Of a stretch of DNA of 64,000 nucleotides, positions 12,501-24,521 are shown piece after piece (the first letter of the stretch is position 1; each line of letters begins with the position of its first letter). A program made the translations under genes and the position numbers. Where the stretch lies: NCBI GenBank assembly GCA_021432605.1, contig MU271143.1, positions 2,551,277 through 2,615,276 on the forward strand. The letters run 5' to 3'. The notes beneath the pieces were generated by a model. It saw nothing but the letters and a program-made list of their open reading frames with translations. It had not been told where the DNA came from and did no database searches. This stretch comes from Coniochaeta sp. PMI_546. Its lineage: Eukaryota; Ascomycota; Sordariomycetes; Coniochaetales; Coniochaetaceae.

Positions 12501-15500
12501 GGTCCGAGGAGACCGGGGTATTGGCTGTGTTCCTTGTCCCGGCCATGTGGCAGGGCTGCAATCAATTTCAGGATCTGGGCGAACACTGTGCGCTGTCAAA
12601 TTGTGTACGTCGCAGCGCAGGTCCTGAAACTTTGAGACTGACCATTAACAATCGAGCGTCGGGCTCTCGGTCAAACCCAAAGTTGTCATACTCAACAGCA
12701 AAAAGCATGTCGGCTCAGTGTGTCGTTCACGCTAAAAGGAGAGCTTTAGGTACGTCGAAGCGTCGAGAGCAATTTGTACCAAGGGAGACTCTCTGCGCGC
12801 ACTTCTCAGACGGCGCCAGTGAGAACTGTTGCCGATCATATGGCTATTCCCTCGGCCTGCTCATCGTACACGTACGTAAGGTTACTTTTTCCAAAGCTCG
12901 ATCAGCGCAATAGTAGTGCAGTGTAACTTCTACCCAGCTGAAACTCCAGCGATTGCCGAAGCTGAAAACAACCCCAGTCCTGAGAAAAGGAGGTCGGTTT
13001 GACTCCAGGGACTGTGGACTTGAGCACCAGGATTGTTGTGGGCCGAATTTTAGACAACTCCGCATACGGCGTCGATCATGTGTTTCCTGCCCCCAGAGCT
13101 CAGTACAGTACAATCCATCTGAGGCACACGGGGCGCTCGCCACTGTATCCCAGCTTGCCCAGAACAGACCCGGTACCGACAGTACGTGTACAGCGAAAAC
13201 CGACCCGTGCTAAAGGCTGATGCTGGGTTGTGCCAGGCCCAGCAAACAGGAGACGCGTGGACGACGCATGCATGTCGTGCAGCTCCTGATGAGCGTCCCA
13301 AATCCAAAAGAGCTTCCCGCTACTGCTCCTGCTGCTGTTGCTGCAGCGAGCATGCAGCAAGGGACGTCCAACATGCGCCCAAATGATGAACATTCTTATC
13401 GGGCCGTGGCGCAGACATTGGCTCCGACGTCCTTTGGCGCGAGCATTGCACCGTAACAGCAGCTTTGCATCGTCGATAATACTGTACAGCCTGGCAGGAC
13501 TGCTAGCAAATACTTGTCAAAGTAAATTCATGAACTACTGTGTAACACTGAGAACTTGGGGTGATAAAACAGCTGCCTCACCTTCAAGTGTTCACATACA
13601 AGTACACGTACACTAAAATAAACATACCACAGCAATGTTTTTTTCCCCTCTCCCCCCAATCCAAGTTTCCAGCCCTTGTTGCCAATGGCCCATGCCAATG
13701 ATTCCATCTTTACCAAGGGGAAGGAGCCGAGTGGACGGCTGCCGGAGCAAGGCCCGCTACAACTGCCACACATAATGTGGTACTTGTCTTCTCAAGGTTG
13801 TCCACCACTGATAAGCGAGGGGAGTGGAGTGAGTGGGGTCGTGCTAGCCAGGGCAAGTCAGGGGTATGCTCCGACACAATGGTTACGCTGAAGGCAAGCG
13901 CACTCCACGAACGTCACCCGCATCCGGAATGCTCTCCCAGATTTGAGATTGCATGCGATTTCTCGACTGAATTTCAGCACGAGCTCAGGCGATGTGTGAT
14001 GCTCGCAATTGTTGTCAAGGTTAAACTGCTTATTTGTTAGCAAAGTGTGTTGGCGGCGACCGTGGTTTCGTTGACACTTGAGAACCACACATCTCGAGCA
14101 ACTCGAGGAGCCCAGGGCGAGTGAGTGGATGCGCGGTGGGATCAGATCACGGGGAAGATTTCCAAAGATGCCGGACGAATCGAATTGAGCAACCCACTCG
14201 GCCGCCAGCGCCAACGCCAAGCCATTGATCTCTTCTCAACAGTCACACCATGACTGTCCCCGCCTGAACTGGAAGCAATGGAAGGCTCAACCTGTTCCCT
14301 TCCCGTCCCTGCTTCCACGGTGGAGTCCCTACCCCTAATTCAACCACCTTCTTGCGGTACGAAGTACATACATGTGTATTATACACGTACACGTGTACCT
14401 AGTCTGCTGAATCTTTGCCATTCTGCCATGGTCTCATTACGACGAGAGTCCTGCAGGTTTCCTCCGGCCTCTGCGGAAGGAACAAGCATGGAACGATTGG
14501 AACAAACAAAATTACTAGGTACCCTGACACTCACTGTGTGACAGCTCCTCTTTGCGGCACGTTCGCCGCCCGCCGTCGGACCCGGTCTCAGCTCCGGGTC
14601 TGCACGTTGGCCATCTCTGACCAGGATGCTAATGGTGCAGCCGGGGGTGTCGATCCCGAGGTTCCTACCGATGAGCAGGTACTACCACAGTAGAGGCAGC
14701 GCTGTAGAGGTTGATGACATGTTGGTTCCGATGGACGGGACGGAGCGACTTCGTTCCACTTGCCGCTGCGGCAGGCGGCAACTTCCTAACTGACAGGAAA
14801 TGATGCAGGGCAGTCGTGCCACTACGGCCTCGCCATGTACACAAACTCATGGACAATGTTCTTGGTTTGAACCAGCTAAGGTAGCTAGACCAGTCCTAGC
14901 GGTGAAGTCGGCAGAAGCCGGTCATCACCCTCGCTTGCCAATTCATGAATCCCTTTCCTGATGTGCTTTTCTGCATCTGGTGTACCCTACGGTATACTGG
15001 GATCGTTTTCACGATCTGCTCTGCGTGATCCTCGCGGAATCCCTGTTCGGGTCATCCATGATCGACCAACCTCGATCATCATCACGCATGCGAATTCAGA
15101 ATCACATCCGCTGCGCGAATCGGCGTGCAGCGCCGCTTTCATAAGACTCGATTTCACCCGCGATTGAGCGGTTGCCCTTGGAAGCTCGGTGCTACTTAGA
15201 CCATTGGCAGGCATGCTTCGTCCTCACGCTTGACACACATCACGCAGCCACGCCAGAAAGGGCTCTGTGCAGGATGACGGGGCTGACTGTCTCGTAGCAC
15301 TTCCGGACAGGGCTGTCGAAGCTCCCCACGCTCACAGCGACGAAAACAAGAGTTCCCTGGTTCCTCACCGCTTCACCGATGTCTCAACCCCACGCGATGA
15401 TCCTCACATCGATTGTTGTCCTTTGGCTGTGGTGTAAGCAGGGTAAGCCACCCTGATGGAGACCAGCACATACGGACTGCGCGAAAGCTACCTTTCGTGT

Positions 15501-18500
15501 TGGTGCTTACCATCTTTCCAACGCATGGTCATTTGGCGCTACGCTCTCCTGGCTTCTCCCTGCCGTATGTGAACGCTCCGTGTGCGTGATCCGATGTATC
15601 TACGCAAAGCGCAGTCTCGACGAGTTTCTTAAGTGACCACGGGTTCGGGAGCCGTGAGACACGTATTGATGCCTCACTAGTTGGACGGTGACTCCACGGC
15701 TTGCCATTCCGCCCTCTCCAGGTTGGGGGCCTGTCGGACTGCAAAGCTGAACAGACCTCATGAGCATGTCCATCTGTCCTCCTTCCATCTACTACATGTT
15801 GATCTCGATGTTGATGAGGGCGCTGACCTTGACACAGCGTGTCGGGACTGGACGATTTGCCCGATTGATCCACCCGCGTCAAAAGGCTTGCTGTTGGCGT
15901 CGTGTCCTACCATCAGCTTGCATGGCAGTGCCTAGGGACCGTATCGCCTCATTCGCCGGAACTATGTCCGTGGACATACCAACCTTCCTTGAGAACACCG
16001 CAGCCAATTCCCAGTATGGAAACTAAGCTGATAATAAGAGCATCTACAGCAATACACGGACCGTTACCTGTCCCTCGTCTAGACCATGTCGGACGCATCC
16101 GGAGCGCCCCTTTGACAACGTCGTGCCAGCTTCAGTACAACTTACACTTGAAGGCTCACAATAGCGCAACCAGGCGACGTAAGGGTGCAAAATGATGGTC
16201 AGCGCATCGATTAGACCATGAAGCAACGCAAGGCCTACGAACACACGGACCCCGCTGAAGGAGTGACGATATGCCCCCATGCCGCAGTTCGGTTGTGTCA
16301 CAGCGGAAAGCAAGGTTCATCTGCGTCATGATCCAAATGGAGTGCGAAACCCGAATCTGACCAAAGCTTCCCACGCAATTCACTTGACATTCTTTTTTAG
16401 TCGAAAAGTCTTCAGCCGCTCCTATCGTATGTCTCCATCGGACGAATCTAGAAAGGCTTTGTAGAGGTCCAACGAATGGAGGCTGACAAAGCGGCATCAA
16501 GACCTGACCGAAAATGTTGTGGCGTTCCATCCCGCTTTGGTTGTTGGCGTCCTGTCCAACGTTCAGTCTGTCAACTCACCAGCAGGATGATGGCTATCTT
16601 GTCCCATTCTTCCAACATAGTCGTCGCCGAATGTGACTCGTCACTTGTGTCACATCCATCACCCTCAGAGGCGGCATACAGAACAAGTACATTGTTCAAA
16701 ACTTCCATTGGAACTACTTACAGCCACGACGATCTTGTGTAGCGCCTCCAATTGTTCCGGCTCGGAAAGTCGGATTTGCGATCTTTGATACGGTGGCTAA
16801 ACCAGAGTTTGCAAGTCCCATCGCACCACCACTATGATCCCAGGTCATCGCCACATCCTCTACCCTTATCAAGTTGTGACATGGCCGGGAGACGTCCTAT
16901 GGCTGCCAATGTTGTTTACCCAAGAGTGAATCTGTGCGCATAGATCACTCAAGGGGCCTCTCAGCATACGCGGAGTCGTATTCGTGGTCAGGTCGGCTCC
17001 ACTAGCAACCAACATCATGTAGTGACAAGTTATTGACCGCGGAGGTCTATCCTCTTTCTCTGGCAATGACTGCCTGCTTACGTTGAGATCCGTTTCAGAT
17101 CCGCGCCAAGTGTCCGGTCGACTAGGGGATTGAGTTGGAAGAGCAGCAATCATTTCTTGTACAGGGGACTTAGCATCGAGTGGTCGTACAGGAACGTTCA
17201 GTCGCACGTGAACTCGAGATGTCTCACGTAAAAGGTATCATTACAGTCGCCAGGACGAAGTTGCCGCCCATAACTATGTCATTTAGAGACTTTTGACCGC
17301 CACCCTGACTGGCCCTAGCTAGTTGCAGGTATCATCGAGCTGTTTTCTAAGTATTTCCTGACTCACTACTTGATATTCTTGGCAAGATGAGATATGGTCG
17401 GTGAGCAGGCCCTTCGTCGTTAGAGCAAAACAAGCTTAACCTATATTGTCATGTGGGCGCCGGCTGATTCGCTAATCCCAACTTATCGGTGAGGACGATC
17501 GCTGGACATGCCAACATCCCAGAGCCTCGTCTCCGCGGAAGTCGACAACAAGTGTATGACCGCTGGACTTCAACGTGGCTGTTGGACTCAGAGAGGCCCT
17601 AATCCGGTGTCACTGTCCTGAGGGAAGCCGCTCCGTCTAGCAGGGCTATGAGCGAGCCACCGAACCTTCATTTCTTGCTACAAAGCTGAGGCAAGCCGCA
17701 GATAACCACTGCACAGCGTTCCTATAACAATTGTCACGAATCGCGCTTTGCGCCTATTGACGCCCATGATCCTTGCTCCTAGCTGTATTTCAGATGCTTG
17801 TGTAACAGCAACATCCGCCAACAGGACGGGGGTATCATGCAGAGCACTTGTGGAAGACTGGACGATCACACGATCCTAGCATGCCGGATAACCCAGCTGC
17901 GGTGTGGTCCTCTTCTCGAAGAAGGATTCGCATCATCAGTCCAGACGTCAACAACATGCGGCACCTTCTCGATTAAGCAAGCGGTTCATAAGACGGTTAG
18001 GGACATGCATGCCTTCTGCACCGAGCCATGGTCGGACTGCAGCACGTTGCCCGAAGGATATGTCGGCCTTGATCTGCATGTCTCTATACATCCTTCCAGT
18101 ACTTTGGAAAGTCACTTGTCCGACCCTATGGCGGATATCACGGGGATGGCTGCCGTTGTTAGTCCTTCTGCGCCACTTTTTCTCTTTCTTCCAAAAAAAG
18201 CCAACGTCCTCGTGGTAGCGACGCGTATCACCGATATGCATGCTCGGTTTGTCAGAGATACAATATCATTCCAAGTCCGACATCATTTTCTCGGAGCGGC
18301 GGCGAACAGCTGTCTTGCTGAATGTGCTCTGTCCGGCAGACATCATGTATCATGGCACATTCTGGTAGTTGGATCGACGGCAGCAAGCCTTTGACACCGA
18401 AATGCGGGAGTCACAGCAGCACACTGTTATATGACCTTCTCTGACTTGCATCTCGTCGTCGTCGACTTCCTAGCAAACCATTCGAGAGGGTGACTCCGTC

Positions 18501-19141
18501 AGTCCAACCGGTCCAGACTTCATCTGTCAAGCAGTGTGACATTTGCCTCAGGATCTCGCCGCCCGAAGCACGTACAGAGAGTAAGTGGAGAGACGTACCA
18601 CGACTCTTTTCAAGCAGTATGTATAGAAGAGAATGCAGATGGGTTCCAGAATCACATACCCAACCTAAAATGTACATTATTGGTCTGCGCTTCCCTCTTT
18701 ACAGCAGTATGGCGTTAATAGACATGTTTTTGTTGTTAACCACACCCAGAACAGAGCGTAAGGTATACAATGGTTGTCTGAATAAAGTGCTGCTTTCTGC
18801 TTTCACTTTGCCCGACTCACCGATTGTGTCATTGGACCCACCTCTCTTCGTACACATCCATGATCCCGTCGGCCTTAGGAAAGCCGTACATCACGCCGAC
18901 AATCCAACAATCCAACAATCCACATTGCACCGCAGCACCAACACAGCAAATACCACCGGCGCACAGCGCAGCGCACAACTTTTTTCTCTGCCTTGATCTA
19001 ACCCGACGTGACGCAAAGAGAGTAATACGCTCGCGGACCTGGCAGCCGAGATTTCAACGGACCTTTTCCTGAATTGTACCTAAGAAATACCCCCACTATC
19101 TAGCTTCAGTAGCCAGCTCGTTACCACCCGATCTTCACATA
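9512..19141. other. Long gene-poor tract
   Basis: For 9.6 kb I find no frame or exon chain that I recognise. Composition is near 50% GC with plenty of CpG, so it does not look like RIP-mutated repeat DNA. The longest frame (17798-18394, +) has no recognisable domain. On the minus strand, fragments such as EPEQLEALHKIVVAVSS (near 16.7 kb) and CHYMMLVASGADLTTN (16977-17027) look faintly coding. They may be remnants of a decayed ankyrin-repeat gene, but this is weak. Confidence 0.4.
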
Positions 19142-20448
19142 ATGGGAGGCAAGAAGTCTGAGGTCAGCGGCAAGAAGGCCGCGGGAAATGCCCGCAAGGC
19201 CGAGGCTGCCGCTGAAAAGGCCGCCGCCGAGCAAGCAAAGCTAGACGCTGCTGAGGCAGAGCAGTGGTCTAAGGGCTCAAAGAGCAATGCCAAGAAGTGA
19301 GTAGCCAGTATTCCCTCCTTCACGTCCTAGATCGTCCTCATTTCGGTCGATATGGAAGGCCGCTTCATGTTTTGTGTCCCCCACCCCGCTGGCGCCTTGT
19401 CCTCGTTGGACCAACATGGCACTGTTGTCACTTCTCCACGAAACCCTGGTTATGCGCTTCCACGGAACGCCATCCGTATCCTCAGACCACGAGACAAGGT
19501 CACGAACTCTACCCGCTCGCCCTAATCCTGTCTGTACCCTGTCTTGTGAAAGCTCTGGGTTCAAATCAGTGACCGGTCGGGAAATAACGCTGTGTCACCG
19601 ATGCAAACAGCACTTTCAGCATCCGGATCTGCATCTGGCCTTCCGGTTTGGCTGCGTTGTCCCGGCCGTGCTTGTCCTGCAGACAGCTCGCGCAAACTTC
19701 CACTACCACAACGCAAACGCTGCATCATGACTCACCGAAGACAACCATACCGCACCTCCTTCGCACGACTTGCGCTGAGAATCGAGGGCAAACGAAGGCC
19801 CCATGACCCGCGAGCAGTGCTTCGGGGACCGACAAGAACCACACCCGACAGAAAACGAGGCTGGCGATGGCATGCGAGACTGGTACAATCTAGCTAACAA
19901 CGATACGCTCTCATAGGGAAGCCGAAGCAGCCAAGAAAGCCGAACTAGCCCGTAAGAAGGCCGAGCGTGACGCCCTGATGGCACAGGAGGAAGCCTCCCT
20001 GCCCTCGCGCGCAGCCCCCAAGAAAACCAAGGTGGCGACCAAGAAGACGGCAGGGGCCCCTCCCGCGCGCGGTCTGGACCTCTCACAGCTCGACGACGAC
20101 TCGCCGGCGGCGGCACTCAACGCTTCGGGTATCGACAACGCGCTCGACGCGCTGTCGCTGGCCACGACGGCGGACGGGGCGACCAAGATCGACAGGCATC
20201 CCGAGCGGCGGTTCAAGGCCGCCTACGCTGCTTTTGAGGAGAGGCGGCTACGGGAGATGGAGAACGATGGCAGCGGCCAGGGGCTGAGGCAGAACCAGAA
20301 GAAGGAGAGGATCAAGAAGGAGTTTGAGCGGAGTCCCGAGAATCCGTTCAATCAGGTCAGCGCGAGCTATGACGCGACTAAGGAGGAGCTGGCGAAGATT
20401 AAGGAGGCGGAGAAGGCCAAGATTGAGGCTAGATTGGCTTCTAAGTAG
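19142..20448 (+). CDS. Lso2/CCDC124-family ribosome-associated protein
   Basis: Exons 19142-19296 and 19917-20448; 228 residues. The N-terminus (MGGKKSEVSGKKAAGNARKA) and the long Lys/Ala/Glu-rich helix are typical of CCDC124/Lso2. The C-terminal part (IDRHPERRFKAAYAAFEERR, then NQKKERIKKEFERSPENPFN) matches the conserved core as I remember it. Family members bind idle 80S ribosomes near the A site and tRNA path and help ribosomes restart after stress. The exon 1 donor GTGAGT and acceptor CATAG are good and the codon AA|G is restored. The intron is 620 nt, many times longer than others here. A GTACCTAAG motif lies about 60 nt before the ATG. Confidence 0.9.
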
Positions 20449-21034
20449 GGTGTGGCTCGGGGGTGTTGCTGGTATTCTGGAAAGTCTGGAAGGGATACTT
20501 GGATGAAGCTACGTGATGATGGCGGCTCCTAGCATGATTCTGGATATAAGCCAAGTTTGCTCTGGATAGCTCTTGAAGCTGTCTTCTGGATCCTGGCATG
20601 AGTATGCACATATTTCCATGACCATCGACAGCATACTAAACCACACATGTTGCTCAATGTATGGGTAGGTGTAGGTAGTCTAAAATTGCATAATAGATAC
20701 CTTCCAGGTTATTGCATCTCGATATTCGAGAGGATCTAGCAGTCACCGTCAGCTGGTGCCTGTGATGGAACTTCCATTGTGAACTGCGATGACGGATCAG
20801 GTAAATTACCCCGCCGGGCTTTCTTCCGAGCGTCAGCTTGACCTCACCGCCAAACCTGATGAGGGGTCCAACGTCGACCGTTATCACGAAACGGGGGTGA
20901 CCCTAACCCTGAATAGACTACCGCGTTTCATCACAGCGACGACGCTCATGCTTAATGCATGAACGTGTGAATATCTTGATGTCTCACTTTCCAACACCTG
21001 TGGAAGCATGAGATAGGCCGGTAAGATCCATTAC
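20449..21034. other. Intergenic region
   Basis: This holds the 3' flank of the Lso2-like gene and the promoter of the E2-variant gene. Nothing gene-like is visible. A short telomere-like CCCTAACCCT lies at 20901-20910. Confidence 0.5.
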
Positions 21035-22173
21035 ATGATGGCGACTCTTAAGATGACAGGCTTGCCTGCCATGAGGCGGCAGCATCTCCTGGCAGAATTG
21101 TATGTTCACCTCGTTCATGTTCATGGTATCGACTAGAGGTACCTTAGGGCTTCCTACTTACACTTGGCCAACCAGCTCCGGACTCAAACAAGTATGTCCT
21201 GACGGGGTCTTTGTGAGCCTCACACCCGGAGACCCGATGCTATGGTCAGGCGTCATATTCGTTCGAAAGGGTACTGTCCTCTTCCTAGCTTGGCTGTATC
21301 ATCACATCACTAATAACGTTCCCAGGCCCCTACGCACCAGCGATTCTCCGCTTCCACATATCCTTTCCAGATACCTATCCCTCTCTCCCACCCCTCGTGA
21401 CCTTCAGCACCGACATCTTCCACCCGCTCATCACCCCGCTCACCACTTACGTGCACACGACCGACATAACCGACTCCGGCACCGTCAGCGCGACAGACGA
21501 GGAACGCCTACCGCCGGGCGGTTTCAGTCTGCGCCACGGCTTTCCGACCTGGTTCGGACGCGCCAGCCGCAGTCGGCAGACGAGCGGGCAGCACCCTGTT
21601 AGCAGCCCCAGTACGTCCGGCACTCCGCCTCCGCCGCTCCCACCCCGGTCTATTCCTGGTGGCAGCCACCAGTCCACCCCAGAGAGCAAGAGGAGCCAAT
21701 CGGCGACTGCGGGCAGTCCATCGGCAAGCCTCTTCGCCCAATCCCAGGCACGCCACGCCCAGCCTGCGACATCAACCTACGAGGTCCTCCGCTACCTATC
21801 CTCGACCTTCGACTCGGAGGCGGTACTAGACAGCATTCCCCTGGAAGCAGCCGGCAACCCGGGGGCTTGGCACGCCTGGCGGTCGCGGCAGCGGTCAAAG
21901 GGGCGCGGAAACCCCGTCGTCGACGTGCGGGGCGAAGTGAGGAAGCTGGAAGAGGGCAAGGGCTTGACGCCGCGCAAGCTGGGGGAGTGGAACTGGGAAG
22001 GTGTTTGGGAGGAAAGGGTGAAGAGGGGCGTCCAGGCGAGTCTGAGCGAGGCGGTACTGTTTGGGCAGGGGCAAGGGGACGAGGTGATTAATTTCTTGAA
22101 TCTGGACGAGGGGGATGTGCAGGGGGTCAAGGATAATCTGTTGAGGACGCTGGGGGCTGCGACTGCTTCGTAG
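21035..22173 (+). CDS. Ubiquitin-conjugating enzyme variant, AKTIP-like
   Basis: Exons 21035-21099, 21176-21270, 21326-22173; 335 residues. The E2 fold is visible: MRRQHLLAEFSGLKQVCP, VSLTPGDPMLWSGVIFVR, GPYAPAILRFHISFPDTYP, then LPPLVTFSTDIFHPLITPL. The usual catalytic Cys after the HP motif is absent, so this should be an inactive E2 variant like AKTIP/FTS, which in animals works with Hook proteins on endosome transport. A Ser/Pro-rich insert follows (about residues 140-210) and then a conserved helical C-terminus. Two in-frame ATGs at 21035 and 21038 and later ones at 21053 and 21071 are all possible starts; I took the first after an in-frame stop. Confidence 0.8.
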
Positions 22174-22542
22174 AAGTCGGTCGCCAGGATGGGGTCGGTA
22201 GGAGGGTGAGCTCGCACCTGCGTGACCGAGAGTTATGTATGGCCTGGTGCCTGTCTCTTGGAGAAGATAAGGTTCCTAATCTGTCTCGCGACTTGTTCCT
22301 CCTCTTGCTACCAGTAACATCATATCCGCCGGTCCTTTGCCAGCTACACTTGGAAATGTCATACTACCTTCAACTCGTTCAGCAACCGTTGGATACATCA
22401 GGACACGCAATACAACCTTACCTTATATACTATTGATGAGATACTATATAGTATCATTGCTCGATAATCAGTGACAGTGCCTCAGTGCAACACTACCACG
22501 CAGCACTATTCTGTCCGATCTTCACCTTTGGTCTCAGGGAGA
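22174..22542. other. Intergenic region
   Basis: A short spacer between two plus-strand genes. Nothing recognisable is present beyond AT-rich sequence near 22425-22460 (TTATATACTATTGATGAGAT). Confidence 0.5.
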
Positions 22543-24465
22543 ATGGTGCGCTTAGACACGACCTGCGGCGAATTTCCCCCTCCAACCTACACCACCGATC
22601 CGGAGCTGGCCGTGCCACAACCGCTACAGATTATCAAACGTGCCGAGAGACATCGAGAGATCAGCAATAGCTCTGAATACAGCAATAGTACAGACTCGGG
22701 CTGTGCTAGCTATCCAGACCTCCCGAACAGCGACTCTCATCTCGTGATACCCAAGAAGAGGAGGCAAGCACCTCACTTGTTCGCGCCTTCCCAGGGAGAT
22801 GGTAATGGACTGTCAGCAGACGACAAGGCTTCCAGTCCCGAGGCAGATCAGGAGACCACACCGAAACCGCACAGATGGACATCGTGCGAGTCTCCGAAGC
22901 GTCGAACGCCCGATTACCTTGCTGCACGACCACTGACCAACAAGGCGAGCCTACTCTTCCTCGAGGAAAAGAAGCACAGACAGGAGCCTGACATCGCACC
23001 TCTCGATGGATGGAGGCTATCACCACCTCTGGCTCTGAGCCGTACATTGTCGCCCGACTTCGACATCCCGGGGCAGGAAACCGGAGAGCTTACCGCCGGC
23101 GTCTGCCTCCTTGCCCCGAAGATAGCGGTGGTGCCCGAATGCAGAGTGCTAGATGGTGGAACCACGAGGCTATAGGTAGCCGTCGAGGTCTCTGCGCAGT
23201 GCATAGAGTCAGGCAGTCCATTGTCCATCCAATCGTGGCATCGGCACTCCAGCCAGCATGGTACGTGTACCCATCTTCTCATTGTACAGTCGAGCAACCA
23301 AACAATGCCTGAGATTGAGTGATGAGGAATGATACAGTCGGGTAGTCGTGTAATCGTGCGGTAGTGCGATCATGAACATGCCACCAGCCATCACAGATAA
23401 ATCTAACAACTCCCGACAGATATCCTCAAGAACGGCTACCTCTACGATGTCAAAACCACCCTCCTGCCGACATCACACACCTCCATCCTCGAAGTTCTAG
23501 AGGACAAGTCCGCTTCCACAACGCTCTACGCGACTTCATCCCTTCTCCTCCTCGCCCACATCCAGTTCGCCCCCAGCAGAACTCCCCGACGGCACACACG
23601 GCAGAACTCCGACGACCTAATGCGAGACCTCGAGTTCACCCTCGGCAGCAGCACGACGCCGTACCTCTCCGTCCAGGTAGCATACCGCCACTCCGCTCTT
23701 CCAGACCAGTCAAGCGGCGGCTGCACTACGCAGACACGGCTCGAGACGACTTGCACGGCCAGTATCGAACGGCACGACGCCGGCTCCGTCTGGTCGCCGC
23801 CCCGCCAGAGAGCCCCAAAACAGCCGTTGTTTGAGATTATCGCCTCGCACTGGGGCGCTGAGGCGGCTGCTGATGTTACAAGACGGATGATATCTGTGCC
23901 GCGGGCGGTGCATCCGGCTGTGAGCACCGCGTGGACACTGGGGGGTCGGTCGAGGGGAGGTTATGTACGGGAACCACCTGTTGTACCGAGACGGAAGGCG
24001 AGCTTGCGGACAGCATTCACGCAGGTGGCGGGTGAGAGAAAGGGGACGGAAGAAGAGGACGACAATGAACGGGACCACGATCGGGCGAGGAAGATCTGGA
24101 CTGCGATCCGGAGGATGTCGTCTGTGGGCAGTGGAGGGTCGGGTGACGATGACAGGAAGGTGTCCACCGGGAGCACGTGGACTGAGAACAGGCACAGCCA
24201 GACTGTCGTGGACAGGAGGCGAGAAATGCTCCGGGAGAAGGCACTGAGAAACAGGCGATCGGTAGGGGCGGACACGCTGCGGAGTCTGGTGCCGACTACG
24301 GTGGACGCCAACACCTTGGGGGTGACAAACCGTGGTGGTGAGGTGGCACCGGAACGACCCGTTGCTGCGAAGATGGACAGCAAGAATGGAAAAGGGGATA
24401 GCATGAATGGGCGCAGCAAGGAGAAGGAGAACGTGCGGTGGAGCTGGACGGGATGGTGGCAGTAA
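22543..24465 (+). CDS. Conserved fungal protein of unknown function, interrupted by in-frame TAG
   Basis: The best model is exons 22543-23260 and 23420-24465, with a strong GTACGT donor, a GACAG acceptor and matching phase 1. The joined frame is 588 codons but contains TAG at 23173-23175 (codon 211). That codon sits in CRVLDGGTTRL-stop-VAVEVSAQ, where I would expect LWVAVEVS as in the family members I recall; TGG to TAG is one base. Sequence on both sides stays open and family-like (NGYLYDVKTTLLPTSHTSIL, LLLLAHIQFAPS, DDLMRDLEFTLGSSTTPYL). Possible explanations are a recent nonsense mutation, a sequencing error, readthrough, or a weaker donor at 23156 (GTGGAA), which would splice out the TAG and keep frame. 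The first part is Ser/Thr-rich; the C-terminus is basic. Function unknown. Confidence 0.65.
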
Positions 24466-24521
24466 GCACAAGTACAGCACAGTTCAGAAACAGACATATA
24501 GAAACAGGCTGTTATCAACCG

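Noticed and set aside
14387-14398. 12-nt perfect palindrome GTACACGTGTAC
   Set aside because: Contains a CACGTG E-box but has no gene nearby to regulate; could be chance in 64 kb.
17798-18394. 198-codon plus-strand frame in the gene-poor tract
   Set aside because: No recognisable domain or family pattern and no supporting neighbours; kept only as part of the tract description.
19703-20116. 137-codon minus-strand frame across the Lso2-like intron and exon 2
   Set aside because: Mostly antisense to exon 2; no domain, and the plus-strand frame has family features.
20901-20910. CCCTAACCCT telomere-like sequence
   Set aside because: Only 10 nt, within an ordinary promoter region between two normal genes; too short to argue for a former chromosome end.
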